The notes below the pieces were generated by a model. That model was not told the DNA's origin. It worked only from the letters and a program-made list of their open reading frames with translations, and ran no database searches. A DNA stretch of 64,000 nt, taken from Aphelenchoides besseyi. Its lineage: Eukaryota > Nematoda > Chromadorea > Rhabditida > Aphelenchoididae. The stretch is taken from NCBI GenBank assembly GCA_024699855.1, contig JAMPIQ010000001.1, positions 1,550,001 through 1,614,000 on the forward strand, read 5' to 3'. Below are positions 11,392-23,814 of this stretch, piece after piece. A program made the position numbers and the translations under genes. How positions within the stretch are numbered: the first letter of the stretch is position 1; each line of letters begins with the position of its first letter.

Positions 11392-12226
11392 CTGTTGTTT
11401 AATTAAATCTATTTTCTCGATCAGAACGATTGTAAATTAAGAGGAAATCCAATCATTCCGTCAGCTTAAGAGATTGGCGTTTGCGGTACGAAACTAATGA
11501 TTTGTGTTAAAACGCTTTAAACTCGTACGAAGCCGTGTGTTTGACGGCAGGATTATCGACATTTAACGGAAACACAACGAAGAGCAACAGAAACTTGACC
11601 TCCGCTGAAATATGTGAGAATGTCTTCGCCGCAACGACCAATCAGCTCGACGACATGTAGCGACTGAAGGCGGGACTTACAGTAAACGGGAAGGCGGTCG
11701 ACGGGCGAGAAGAAAGCGTCTTGGCTTTACGCTTGAGTCAGCTTGATTATGCTTCGATGAGTGGAGTAGAGCGGCAACATTGATTCTCGTCCGACTTCCG
11801 ATTTCGTTAAACGCGTCTTTCTTTTATCGGAGTTGATTACGCCTTAATTGGTGCATATTAAGCGGATCATCCCTCTTGCCCTCGAAATATTTGCCGCCAA
11901 CCAAAACAGTCCGATCAGTTTATGCAGGTGTCTTGTCCACCTTCAATTAACCAGTTGAATGGTAATACCGCGTTTGAAATCGATTCGAATAATTTGAGAC
12001 AATTGACTTCAATTGCATTCTCATAATCGACTAATCCCCAAACAATCTTTTGTTTCGAAAACTTACCATGTTCAACTAATTCTCATGTTCGTCGAGTTCT
12101 CACCGTCGTTTGTTTTTCGGTTGCCAAGCTCCGCGTTCAAAGTTCAAGTACGAAAAGTTCGTCGCATTTAACGTGTATAAACGAATATGTTTAGTTGTTT
12201 TGATTGAATGCGTGACTTCTAGGAAC
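11392..12226. other. Intergenic region upstream of Goosecoid
   Basis: About 830 bases with no convincing frame. Probably regulatory for the homeobox gene. A trans-splice-like acceptor (GACTTCTAG) lies immediately before the next start codon. Confidence 0.5.
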
Positions 12227-13579
12227 ATGCCCAACTTTTCGGTTGCTGATCTTCTCGACGCACAGAAATCGACTCGAAAACAAAGTCCCGTACCGGCGAA
12301 ATCTCGTCATGTCGACATTCCAACTTCGTCGACATCGCCAATCGTCACAGCGCCATTGCTACCCATCGACTTGTTCGGCTGTCCAACCGCACTCAATCCA
12401 TACGTTCAGAACTTGGCCGCTCTATTCGGCTCTCCGATCGCTCATCCGGCCGCAATGCCTTTCGCTCAAGCTCCACCGTTCTTTGGTAAGTTGCTGTGCT
12501 GTTGAAGCGGTTAATCCCTACAAATGCTTTCAAATTACGGTAGAAGCTACCGATTGACGTAAACTTGCGAATTGCTTTTCGTCTTATCGGCGCGACAACC
12601 ATTTGACGCGCAATTAATCCTCTTAGGAGCGCGTAAAACGCCACGTTGAATGTAAAGTACTAGCTTCTGGTGAGCAACTTTGCGCCGTCATCTAAACCTG
12701 TCAATCGGGTTAATTTCCAACGCTCGAAGTTCACGTTTTGGTTGGTTGGGATCGTTGAGTTTCATTCAATGGTTCAAACATAAGCCGCAATATACCGTAA
12801 CCGAAAAGGTGCCGATCAAACGCATTTACTCAAAAGAACGGAAGCCAAAAGCATGACTCTCGACTATGCAGAACAATTGCGAGAACATTTCCGTGAGACG
12901 CAAAAAGCAATCTGTTGGGATGAAGGAGGTCCCGATCTGACAATTATGTAATTTCGGATAACATTGTTTGTGTTTACAGTTGGCGGCTTCACACCTAGCG
13001 GATTCTTCCCCTCGACCGGAAGCCTCTTCCACACGCCGCCCGGCGTTCTGCTTCAACAGTTGAGTGGACGTCGAAAACGTCGTCATCGAACGATATTCAC
13101 TGATGAGCAGTTGGCGATTCTCGAAACCAACTTTGCTTCCAATCAATATCCTGATGTTGGTCTTCGCGAAAAACTGGCGGCTCAATGCGATTTGAAGGAA
13201 GAACGAGTCGAAGTGGGTACCCAAAGCGACAGTCTTATGATAACATTGGCTTTAGGTTTGGTTCAAAAATCGACGAGCAAAACAACGAAAATCGAATGGT
13301 CGTGATCAAACGGATGTGCAACCCGATTCCAAATCAGCGGGCGAAAGTGGAAATGAGTCTCGAAGTAGTAGTGCGGCAAAAGACGATTCGGATTGTGATG
13401 AAGTTGGGCTTGAAACCCGTGAATCTTCTCCCTCGCCTTCTCTTACACCACCGCATGTTATTGAACTTACGACGAAAACGACGAAAAAAAAACGACGCCT
13501 AAACAACGAGGATACTGCCATCGATCCACCCGTCAAACGCCATCGCTCAGCAGTTGTGAACTATTGGCCTACTGGTTAA
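12227..13579 (+). CDS. gsc: Goosecoid-type homeobox transcription factor
   Basis: Begins [13 protein letters not shown], the N-terminal eh1/GEH repressor motif (binds Groucho) in the position used by Goosecoid. The paired-like homeodomain shows [16 protein letters not shown] and, across a 43-nt intron, [14 protein letters not shown]; the remaining helices match Goosecoid ([11 protein letters not shown]). Recognition helix position 50 appears to be lysine (VWFKNRR), as in Goosecoid/Bicoid. An acidic/Ser-rich tail with a [10 protein letters not shown] nuclear-signal-like patch follows. Exons: 12227-12485, about 12980-13212 and 13256-13579. The first intron is long for this genome (about 490 nt) and may hold enhancers. 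Poly(A) signal near 13637. Confidence 0.9.
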
Positions 13580-14787
13580 AATTCTGTTCGGATTGTTTTA
13601 AATCAAAATCTGTATGAAATTTCAACTCTTACGCAATAAACTTCGTTTTCATTACAACCACTATGTCTATATAAAATCTAACAACAGCATTCTTAACAGA
13701 AATAATTGTTATAGAAAGCTAGTTTTATGAAACTTTAGTGTCTTAATCTCTTTTGAACCGTTTAGAAAACTTATTAGCAATTACGCAATTTGAACTTTAC
13801 TTATAAGTTTTTGTTTACATGTCGAGTGTTTGCGCAAATCTTCTCGTGTTTGAGCGGATTTGTAAGTTCGACTCGTGGACAATGGCCCCGATTACCCAGG
13901 TGTTCTTCTCGATCGGGAGTACTCCTCTTGACTTAAGGTGCTAATGGACTAATAGAAAAATGGACGAGCATTGTGTTCGGCCACTTGGCACCGCAAACTC
14001 TCGATGTTTGTCCGCGAGAGTCCATTCAATCCTACTCTTGTGTTTAACAAAAACATCAGCCGGAGATTATCGACCTGCAAATGCCAACACGACCCGATCC
14101 ATCGGATTTGACTACGGTCATCAAAGTTTACCATTAGATTGCAACCATTGTACGCAAATTCGTGTCATTTGCCTAACACCTGCAAACTCTTATGTTTATT
14201 GAAAAGCTTCGCTTTACATTTCTCTTGTTGACTAGTCAATAGGGTGTTTAGTTGTTCTCACATTCTTAATAGCAAATACGAGAATCGGGCTGATGCTCTC
14301 GCCGGCAAACGGATCGACTTTCCATCTTCTCAGATGCCGAATAAGGTGAGAGTCGTGGGGTCTAAGTCGTATGTTTACCGTATATTCGCAACTAAAAATG
14401 CGCGAAATGCTCGACAACCAAACAGACGCGTAAGATTACACCAATTCCCAGTGTTTACACGGCAATTTTGTCGTTGAAGATGCGCGTTTTCCCAAACTCA
14501 GACATCCCCCGCCGAGCAATCAACTCGGTTCTGTGTACGGCTGATTTGTCAACTGATTGACGATCGATTATCTCACGCACGCACGAGGCCAAATTCTCTC
14601 AGCGGCTCAGCCGACATCCGCTGACCCGCGAATTTGTGTAAACGAGCATGTCATCTCATGAACTGAAATGTTGAACACGATAATCGACAGATTGGCATGT
14701 AAAAACAAGTTGACAAGTGATTGAACAGAACTCTGAAAACATGTTAACTGTTAACGGAAATTGTTCTATTAAGCCGACGCACTTTCA
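13580..14787. other. Intergenic, nothing recognised
   Basis: About 1.2 kb. After the Goosecoid poly(A) signal there are only short frames without splice support or motifs. Confidence 0.5.
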
Positions 14788-15063
14788 ATGAACGACGAAC
14801 GTTTCGTGTACTTCACTGTCTACGTGAAAATGCCGAATTCGTTTACGTTGCTTGTTCTCCGTGTTTTGGCTGTGGACTACAACTCGTCCACCGATTGCTG
14901 CAATTTCACTCAACTTCTCAACACAGTTGCCGGACATCGTTCGTCTTCACCGTGCAATATTCATTTGTGGCTCGCCATACGGGAATGTAAGTTGGACAAT
15001 ATCATCGACATTGCGTTTTCAGATCGTTCGCTTACCGACGACTATCCGGCGACAAAACACTGA
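14788..15063 (+). CDS. Hypothetical short protein
   Basis: An open frame of about 90 codons beginning MNDERFVYFTVYVKM with a hydrophobic stretch (FTLLVLRVLAV) and several cysteines. A potential 36-nt GT-AG intron lies inside (starting at GTAAGT near 14988); since 36 is a multiple of three the frame is open with or without it. A poly(A) signal (AATAAA, about 15108) follows closely, which is the main support. I do not recognise the product; a second overlapping frame (14852-15106) is also open, so coding status is uncertain. Confidence 0.3.
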   Translation: MNDERFVYFTVYVKMPNSFTLLVLRVLAVDYNSSTDCCNFTQLLNTVAGHRSSSPCNIHLWLAIRECKLDNIIDIAFSDRSLTDDYPATKH

Positions 15064-16017
15064 TCATTTGGCCGTTTTTGAGAGTTGTTGGTTCAGTTTC
15101 ATTTGACAATAAACGGGCATTTTCATTTCGTTGTTCTAACTGTGCGCAACTGAAGATCGCTGACATTCGAGTGCTTGGTGTTTCAATGTGCAAAAGTCTT
15201 AGCAATGTTAAACACTTTTGTACTTTGATGATAAACATTTGAGCAACTCATTATCATTAGACTCAATGGCCTTAAAGTGAACGATTTGGTTTGAGTGCTG
15301 AAATTCGAAATCCTACTAAGTTGCTTAAAAGCTCCGTTTCGGTCTAAGTGATGGACACTAAAAACAACGAACTGAGTCGCCTTTTGCAGTGTAAAAAACA
15401 GTTAGCAGCAAAGTCCTAGATGGGACTCAAATTTGATTCATTTTTCAATGTGTTATCATTTTGGTAAGTTCTACAGATTCTAGAACTGTTTTTGTGGTTC
15501 AATTTCAGAGTCGCAGTACTACGCGTATCGTTTTGATAAGCACTTTAACGTGATTGCAATAGACAAATCAACGAAGCAATTGTTCTTAATCGCTCTCAAG
15601 TAAGTTCATCGGAGTTAAAAGTCTTCTAATGACCTTAATTTTTATGAATCCACAAAAACTTTCGCACATCGCATGGCCGAATGCTGTGAACAGCGGTCAA
15701 ATTACTCAGCATGAAAAAACGGACAATTTGCCAAAGAATGTACCGTATTCTCAAGTCTTCTGATTTCCAACGAATGTAATTTCATTGTATCACATTTCCA
15801 CTTCGCTCTTTTTTCTCGTATAGTAATTACTGTACTTAATGTGCCAATCTCTCACATTCACCCGATAGCTGCTTTACGTAACCTTCACTTTGCTTTCATT
15901 TTAGTCTTTTAACGAAACTTGGAAATGTTCGGAATACAATCTGGTTAATACTCGTACACTTCCTAACAAATCAAAAAACTACAGGAATTTACGGATTGCC
16001 TATACAAGTTACATAAT
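15064..16017. other. Gene-poor region with an orphan exon candidate
   Basis: Most of this stretch shows nothing. At 15509-15599, between a TTTCAG acceptor and a GTAAGT donor, an open frame reads SQYYAYRFDKHFNVIAIDKS and onward, with a protein-like composition. No compatible flanking exon was found: the preceding candidate exon (15420-15463) would create a stop at the joint. It may be a gene relic. Confidence 0.3.
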
Positions 16018-16290
16018 CTATGAGCGTGGTATAATGTAGACAACATTTCTTTTGTTTCTACAATCGCCATTGTCGGTGCGCATTGCAATCTTGATGTAGC
16101 CCTTGTCTGTCCAACGCGTACCCCATGAATTTCGTATTATCCAATAGGCAGTACCATCATCTTCTCCGTATCCAACAATTGCCGCGGCATGATTCGTTTT
16201 GCCGAAATGACTAAGAGTTTGTTGAACGACGTTGAAGATCCAACGTGTGTAAGTACTTGAATGCCCTCTTGGCTGCTGTGGCTTTCGCAA
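16018..16290 (-). pseudogene. C1A (papain-family) cysteine peptidase, C-terminal fragment
   Basis: The frame contains NHAAAIVGYGEDDG and YWIIRNSWGTRW, the active-site His and Asn blocks of papain-family peptidases, followed by GYIKIAM and a terminal Cys-containing NGDC. The N-terminal half with the catalytic Cys (CGSCWAF-type) should lie on the minus strand at about 16300-16900, but I could not find it in any frame, and the frame just upstream contains stops. I therefore call it a truncated or decayed copy. If distant exons exist it could still be a real gene. Confidence 0.6.
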
Positions 16291-17313
16291 TACTAAAACT
16301 TCAACCTATTCCATCGAAACGCAGATTCTCGTCGATCTGCAGAGTAACGCGAATTCTGTTCGTTTCCATCACACGCTCCAACTTCCTGAACAAACCAAGC
16401 TGGTAACTGATAGACGAGCATAAAACTTACGTGAACTACGCATTGCTGCCTTTGAGCTCGAAGAGTTCGCGAGCCGGTGAAAGCGACGAGTTCTTACAAC
16501 AACTCTCGATCTTTTCATTGGATTTAATGGGGATTATAGTAGCTAAGGATACATGTGTAATTGTATACACCGTTAATTTTTAATTCAGAAAAAACGAGCT
16601 TTTGGTCCAAAAATTTCCAACCAAAAAGATTTGCGTAAATCGGAGTTGCTGCAAAAAGTATGGAACACTACAATATTAAGCAGCTTCATTCATAAACATC
16701 AATCTGATGTTCTTATTGCGAATTCATTTTGTAAGCAATCGAAAGTTCGAATTTCGATCATTTGTTTGTACTTAATTGTCGATATTCGACGATCAGAACT
16801 GAGATCCTCCATGACAAACTATTTTAAGAACTACAAGTTTGATATCAGACAACAAGTGTGTAGATCAGAAGTCATTTCAATGCATATATTATTGTAAGTC
16901 ATTTTACGAGCTTCAAATTTACGTTCATGAAAAAATTGATAACATCAATTTGAGATCAACGATATAAGTTGTACGACGGTTGCTGTGGGTACCCAATAAT
17001 TGAAAGCTGATAAGAACGAAGGGAAAGCGAATGGTAGGTGCGCTCGTTGTTAAACAAAAGGTAGTGGGTTGTAGGTCTCTCGAGCTTTTCGTTTGTGCAC
17101 TTAACACATGGAAACAGGCGCACAAAAAGCGGGAGCATACACATTTTTTTGTGTGTAGTAGTCGTGAATTTTAACTGTTGCTCTTTTGATGCTCGCAATT
17201 TCGCCGAGTTTTCGAGTAATGTGATGTCACTTTCCGTTAAACGAGGTTGTCTGTTATATTTGAACGTGTTTGCGAAATTAAAACTGTTCTTTAGAATCAC
17301 TGCTTTTGTCGAA
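16291..17313. other. Intergenic, nothing recognised
   Basis: About 1 kb upstream of the nuclear receptor. No family motif was found on either strand. An acceptor TTCTTTAG about 20 nt before the next ATG is a trans-splice candidate. Confidence 0.45.
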
Positions 17314-19123
17314 ATGAACACTGAAGGCTCGGAGGATGTGCCGAAATGTCTCATTTGCACGGACACCGCTTCAGGCATACATTTCGGAGTGATGGTAAGA
17401 TTTGAAGCATTAAGATTGCAATCACGTTGTCTTTTAGGTCTGTCGAGCTTGTGCAGGTAAACTGAAGGCTTATGAGAGAAGCTGTCGCAACAATGAAATC
17501 AATTCACGTTGTTAACTTTCAGCATTCTATCGACGTTCTACGATCAGCAATCGTCGTTATGTTTGTAGGTGTTTTCTTGTTGTTTCTTTTTGAAATATGT
17601 AATTCAGGTCGATTCAATGGAAATTGTGAGATTGGAAAGGATATTCGTTGTTGTTGTAGAAGCTGCCGTTTCAAAAAATGTGAGGCTTTGGGTATGAAAA
17701 GTGATGCTGTTCAGCGGAATCGTGACAGGTAAATACAAAATTATGAAGATGTCATTCACAACTTCAGGATTGGACCTCGAAAACGTTTGAATAGTGAACA
17801 AGCATCACCGAGCGAAGTAGAAGAACGGCCGTCTCCGAGTAGTAATATGCACCAACCTTCAAGCTTCAATTCTATTGATTCGTCCACAAGTTCGACACAT
17901 TCCGGAATTCAACATCCGTCTGATGTGTACCGTGCGAACACCAACCAAAATTCACTTCAAATCGATCAAGACGGTCGTTCTTTCGCGCAATTAAGTTCGT
18001 TTGGTGGACAGTCTGCATGGGCAAGTCCCGTACCTCCGTTGGTAATCTAAAAGACTTCTATTGACAACTAAATTCGTTTTCAGACTTTAGATCAATTCGA
18101 ACAAACACCGATTGGATTGCCATACATCAGCGAAATGCTTTGTGGATACAAGAAAGCGATGGCATTGCAACGGACAGCGAGAAACTTGAACGAAACGACA
18201 AATTTCAATCGTCTTTTCGATGACAACACGGTAATTTGTTGTTCAACAACCTCGTATTTTTTTATCGTTTAGGCACCAATACCAGGAAATTACTGCGACA
18301 ACATTGCAGCCCTTCACGACTTTGTTCCCATTGTCAGTGAGATGATCAACTCGAGGTATTTGGCTGTTTGTTTGACAAACGAAGTTTGTTTTCCAGTTTT
18401 CGTCCCTTAAATTCGTTTGACACTTCGGTTAAGTGGACGTTGTTGCGACAGTTTTTTTGTCAGTTTATAATTGCGTATCGCTCATACATAACGGCGCAGC
18501 AATTTCCCGAGCTCGACGATCCCAGATTCATGATAACATTCGACCACTTTACTTCAATCAACGAGATGGACAAGTTCTTTTCAGTCTCCCACTGCAAAGT
18601 TGAACCAAGTCGAATGGCTGAGTAAGCAAACGATTTCAATCTTCAATTTCTTTGTTTAGAATTTTTAAACCGACATTTACGCGAATCAACGCTATGATAA
18701 CGAATCCAATTCGTAAGCTGAAATTGAGTGAAACGGTCAGTTCTGTTCAATTTTTATCCATTAATACTCAAATTGTAGGAATTTGTTGGACTACTTGGTT
18801 TGTTGTTTTGGAACGATACACTTAACAGTTTGGAACCGAATGAAGCCCGAATGGTTGTTGAGACTCAACGTGAAATCGTCAACGAATTGTACTCAGTTAC
18901 AAAACTTCGAGCTGGGAATCCATTGGATGTTAGTGTTCGATTCGGTATCATATGCAACATCGTGCCTCTTGCCTCACGATTTGCCTCAGAAATTGGAGCA
19001 AATTTTTCGGTAAACTTTGACTATCACTCAACTGTTTTTCAACGACACTTTCAGCTTGTCAACATGAGCAATGCGTTTTCAGTGGACGAAAACCTTCATG
19101 AACTCATACCTCACACCTTTTAA
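17314..19123 (+). CDS. Nuclear hormone receptor, nematode supplementary (NHR) type
   Basis: DNA-binding domain built from short exons: CLICTDTASGIHFGVMVCR, ACAAFYRRS (P-box CRACAAFYRR, the nematode variant of CEGCKxFFRR), CRFNGNCEI and CCRSCRFKKCEALGMK. A Ser/Pro-rich hinge follows, then a helical ligand-binding domain with FRPLNSFDTSVKWTLLRQFF (helix 3 to 5 region) and FVGLLGLLFWND (helix 8 region). It ends HELIPHTF. Such receptors are transcription factors greatly expanded in nematodes. Introns are 40-70 nt. The ATG lies about 20 nt after an acceptor AG. No close C. elegans orthologue can be named from sequence alone. Confidence 0.88.
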
Positions 19124-21377
19124 TCCTCCGTTATGATGATAGAAGTAACCAGTTTATGAGAATCGATAAATTAAAATAATGATAGCTTGAAATCAATTGC
19201 ATAGAAAACAAAGATACGTTAAGAAAGTAGTTGATAACAGAGTTGTTAGATAAAATATTCTTGAAGATAAAAGAGTGTTCGGCTGAGAAGGTAGCCATTC
19301 GTTGCGCTCTAAACCTAATCATTAGACCACTGCGCTATGCCGTCACATGTGCAGTGCCAATGAAAAGAGGTTATTTGAATTTTTTGACATGAACATTTGA
19401 ACTTTGATTGACGTAAAGTTCATAAACTGATACATCGCAATTCTTAATCTCTGGAGCGTATGATATAACTAATTTCTGATGGGCATCGATTTCATCACCT
19501 TGAGATTCATGAACGCTCAATTTGCATTGCATTGTTCGTTACCGTTGAGATTCAATAGTTTTAATCAGCATCACGAGTTCATTTGCAGAAGACTTACGAC
19601 ATAGGTTTTTGTTCCCAATTCTCCTTTTAACTGCATGTACCTCCGTCAGTATCTTACGGTAATTTCAAATAAACACATTTCCAGGTATCAGTCCGAATAC
19701 AAAAAACGACTAAATTAACGAGAGTAATCCGACGAAGAATAAGAGTTGATAAGAAGCTTTGTCAGTTTGTGTCGAACAAAATCTCTCGTCGATTATCGAA
19801 TGATTCGTGAAAATTGAACATTGGGTTTGTACATTCGAGGTATTCGCTTATCGACATTGACATGTTTTTTCGTGTTTGATGGCACTAAATTCTTCCAAGC
19901 GAATGCTCGGCCCTCAACGCGTCATTTCGCTTCAATGATTGAAGTGCAAAGAATTTGAAGACCGTCTGTCGTTTCGGAAGCTGTTCGTTGAGCCGCATAA
20001 CTCCTCCCATTATTCCCAGCAATTTGATAATAATGAGTACTAATTAAATGACAATCTGTTATTCGACTCTCATCTTCGTCATTTGCGGTGTAGTTCGCTC
20101 AAACACTAAAGCACACATCTGAAGTCATGAGGTCATCAGCACAATTGACTTTTATTGTCAAATTACAACGCTTTCAATTCCAACTGTTTTCATGACTAAC
20201 TGTTGCAAATTGAGCTAATTCATCAACATCAATTTCCGCCATTTTCCATTAACTCAACGAAAAGATCTATTGGCTTATCCTTGAATCTCTGTTTGAGTTG
20301 TCTATTAGCTTCGACTGAAGATGCTCAGTCGGCCGCGAATTTCTTTTGATTCGCACGGCAGAACGGAAAAGTCAAATTTCCACTTCCGTTGATGAGTACG
20401 GTCGAGTTGATGAACGTAAACCGCCGTGTGGATCGTCAACAGGCCGAAAAGAAGGCGGAGCATTAACTCAGATTTCCTTTATCGTTTCCTCTGTTTTTGT
20501 TACTTGAGTTGTGCCCGTAAACCCTCTTCATCGATGGTCGATTCGAAGGATTGTAATCTTCATCGACTTGAATGTCGGTCTTCAACCCTCAAAAGGGGTG
20601 TTAATTGCTACGACCATAAGCTCAGTTTACATCGTTTCCTTCGACTAGTTAGCCTTCAAATTTCGGTCTTGCGTGACTTGTCGAAATTCGGTCGAAATGA
20701 TTAAAACACTACTTGTTGTGGTTCCTTGAGAATAGCCTTCTTGTTTTTCGCGTCATGTGTTTGGAAATTTTGTGTTCAAATCCAACTTCTCGTATTTCAA
20801 AACCCACCAACTGATTGGCTCGTGTACTCAAGTTCTTTCGCTGTGCCATCCAACGCATACAATTCATTTCTCGAGGGAGAATGACGAAAAACTATAGGCT
20901 ATTTTCTTCACTGTTTGTCACATCCGATTCATCGTATCACGTATGGTCGCGTCTACACTATCACAAATTTATTTTACGCTACCCATGGGAGATGTTGGAG
21001 CCAAATATCAATGGTCGCTTCTCCATTGATAACGCGAAGGAGTCTCGTCGATTTACGAATCAAAAACTCCGAATTTATCTCCTGAACCACGTCATTTAGT
21101 GTTCAAACATTCCGTTAACGTTCTGCTCTTTGTTGAGCTCTCGAAAACAAAAGGGACCTTTTTTGTACCGTACTCTTAGCTAACTTGAAAAGGTCGAGAG
21201 TGCCGTGAGATTCTGCATTGTTTTCGCGAATCTTCGTTTAAAAAGCGTCTTTGCGTTATTGCGCACAAAAGTGGGTGTGCAATTCGTTTATTACTTTTCC
21301 AATTGGTTCACAACTTATATTTGCAGATACATTGGGACGAACTGTGGTTTTAAGAGAAGCAGTCGGTCAAAAAAATT
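19124..21377. other. Long intergenic region upstream of the neuropeptide gene
   Basis: About 2.25 kb. Apart from a tRNA-like relic at its left end I see no gene; open frames are short and without motifs or splice consistency. It is the largest plainly non-coding interval in the window and may be regulatory for the neuron-type gene at 21378. Confidence 0.5.
19265..19343 (-). other. tRNA-like relic
   Basis: Reading the minus strand from 19343, GACGGCA is followed by TAGCGCAGTGG, a good A-box/D-arm, then an anticodon-arm-like GGTTTAGAGC and a GGCT...AGCC hairpin like a long variable arm. The T-arm (GGTTCGAATCC box B) is not recognisable and the acceptor stem does not close. Best read as a decayed tRNA. 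Confidence 0.3.
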
Positions 21378-21911
21378 ATGTTCGAAAAAATGCAAACACC
21401 AACTGGAATTCAACTTTTCTTTGTTCTTCTTGCACTTGTGCTTGTCACAAGTTCAACCGTTGATGCACAACAAAACCGTCAATGGTCGAATCCGGCGGTG
21501 AACGGTTTGTGGGGCAAACGATCGTCTTTACCCGTAAGTTTCTGATTAAGATGAGGGTTGTTATTGGATTCTATGTTAGTTTTTGGGATTAGTAGGCGGG
21601 AGGAGAAGATTTGGTCGACTGACGTCTGTAAAAGAATCCACGATCTAAATTTATCTTCTCGGATTTCGTTGAGTGGGCCTTCCGGTCTTTTGCTTAATTG
21701 GATTGTCAACAAGTAAATCTCTCACCGTACTCTGTTTGCCTTTATTCCTTCAACTAACGTTCTAGTCCAATAATTTTGTATGTTTCAGAATGACGTCATG
21801 TACAAACGTGCATTCTACGGTGCTGCCGTACCTTATGGTTACGAGAACTTTTGGCAGAAACGAGGAGCTCAATCAAATTGGGCGCGTGGTCAAGGTCTAT
21901 GGGGCCGTTAA
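21378..21911 (+). CDS. nlp-38: MIP/allatostatin-B (NLP-38-like) neuropeptide precursor
   Basis: Two exons (21378-21533, 21789-21911). A signal peptide (LFFVLLALVLVTSSTVDA) is followed by basic-residue-delimited peptides: QQNRQWSNPAVNGLWGKR, a spacer ending YKR, AFYGAAVPYGYENFWQKR, and a last peptide GAQSNWARGQGLWGR. Two end in LWG before basic residues, so both should be amidated to ...GLW-NH2. WARGQGLW fits W(X6)W-amide, the MIP/allatostatin-B signature; the first is W(X8)W. C. elegans NLP-38 carries similar ...GLWGKR/GR peptides. An alternative ATG at 21390 would give the same mature peptides. Expected role: secreted peptide acting on a MIP/sex-peptide-type GPCR. Confidence 0.85.
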
Positions 21912-22429
21912 ATCGTAATCTCTATTCAATTTAAACATTAATAACATTATCATTTCAGATTTATTCCGTTAAACTGGCGATCCCATTACAATTCATTTGC
22001 CATTACCAATGAAAAGAAGTCGAGGGACGGGAGTCGCGCATAATCTCTAACATCGTCGATAATCCTTCGATAACACTAAAAGCCGCTTTATGTTGCATAA
22101 ATGATATAATAGTTTGTGGTTATAAACTCAAAATGCCGTTAAAGTGTTCGACTGATGTTTGCTGTGTTTTATTGTAACTCCTCTAATATATGCTAATCAA
22201 CCATTCATCTCACTTAATCATCTCTCATCACACAAACTTCATTCCCGAAGTCGACGTTTGAGCAATCTTTTAGTTCCGGAATAAAATGGAAAACCTGTTG
22301 ATTGCGAAGTCTTTATCGTGTGAAAGTATAAAACAAGCAAAAAACAATCATATGTACAGAAGCTAGGTAGCACCATAGACTTTGAAAAAACAACAAATTT
22401 TTAGGTAGAAAAGTTAGAAACAGACAAAT
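21912..22429. other. Convergent 3' intergenic region
   Basis: Lies between the ends of the neuropeptide and taxilin genes. No coding signal; presumably two 3' UTRs. Confidence 0.5.
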
Positions 22430-23814
22430 CATTTAGCTTCCTCTTCAACACTTGAAACGAGATCTTTTGTGGCCTCTGATTGTTCGGTCGGTTCGGGTAC
22501 GGCATCTTTGACGTCTTTGCCATTACTTTTTTGCAAATGACGACACAGTTGCTGCAATTGGGCGATTTGTTTATCTTTTTTCTGACGTTCTTCTTCCCAT
22601 TCCAACTTTGTAGCAGATAACGCCAACACCATCCTAAGATCATAAAAATTAAAGAACCAATGATCAAACTCACTCGTTTTTCTCTTGTAATTGTTTCTTG
22701 TACCGAGCCGAATCTCCTTGAAGTTTGATCAACTGGCCATTCATCTGAAAGAGAAGCTAAGAACAAGTCATCAGTTTTCAGTTACCTTTGTCATATCATT
22801 TCGAGCCCGATCGAATGATATGTTCGATTGCTCAAGAGTCTGCAGCAATTCTTTGTATTTACTTCCATATGATTCGATTGTCTGACGTCCCATTAGATCG
22901 GATTCGATCGCTTTCTTCACTTTCTCCTCATTATGCATCAACTAAAACACACATGAATAAGCCAACCAAACAAGTCTCTTACTTCTCTTTTAAGATCCAC
23001 GTTTTCTTGGAAGACGCTTTGAATTTTGTCTTTCATTCCGTTGATTTCTCCACGAAGATGCTCCAGCTCCTCATCCTTATGTGCCACCATTTCTTTGATG
23101 CTATGCTCTCGTTCTTCGTACTAAATCGCAGAGATCAAAATGCATAAAGGATCATAAACAAACCAGATTCTTGAGCTCCTTTAATCGTTTCTCGTACTCG
23201 ACAGACAAATCGGCTAACGAAGCAGAAAGTTTTTCGACATCTTCCATTCGTTGAGCTTGTTCTTTGCGACCCTCGACTAAAACAAAAAATCATTTTACCG
23301 AAGGAGTCTACGAACTTACTTGACAATTGCATATCACCGATGGAACTTTTGAATTTATCCAACGATTCGGCGTGAGCTTGTTCCATTCGCTTTAGCTGTT
23401 GAAAATTTGCCTCGGCATCCTCTTTCTTCGATCGGTTCAACTGACGACATAACTGCAAAAAAGTGATTAGACGAATCGACAAAGTCAACGATGAATACCT
23501 CTTCCAGCTTAGTTTTCGCTAACTCCGCTTTGCTCAATGCCTTCTCTACGGTCTGTAACTTCTTTTCCAACTAAAAACAAATGAAACAAATCAGTTACAA
23601 GCAAATCTGAGCTTACCAGTGTACTTTTTTTCGCTTGTTCTCGCAGGGTTTTCACTTCATTTCGAGCTTTTGAAGTTTCCACATCAACGGATACCAATCT
23701 GTTGACTAGAAAATTGACGTGATCAGTGGGCCTCACCGAATTAAGCGCTTCGAGAATCTGCTGTTTGATAGTCGCCGGTTCAATTGGTGATTCATTTTGT
23801 CTGCGTTCCGCCAT
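22430..23814 (-). CDS. Taxilin-family coiled-coil protein
   Basis: Nearly continuous coiled coil: TLLEKKLQTVEKALSKAELA, LEELCRQLNRSKKED, FKSSIGDMQLS, EKRLKELKNLYEEREHSI, then SYGSKYKELLQTLEQSN, NDMTKMNGQLIKLQGDS and QLQQLCRHLQ. The YxxKYxELLxTLxxSNxxF block and the two LCRxLQ motifs are the taxilin core. The family binds free syntaxins and takes part in vesicle traffic. An acidic tail ends the protein. Start at MAERRQNESP. Many 40-60 nt introns. Lies downstream of TMX3 on the same strand. Confidence 0.8.

Noticed and set aside
20398..20465. Short ORF MSTVELMNVNRRVDRQQ ending at TAA
   Set aside because: Only about 22 codons, no poly(A) signal or splice partner; not enough support.
23700..23735. 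A 31-nt intron near the taxilin N-terminus (GTGAGG...TTCTAG)
   Set aside because: Removing it breaks the frame, while reading through is open.
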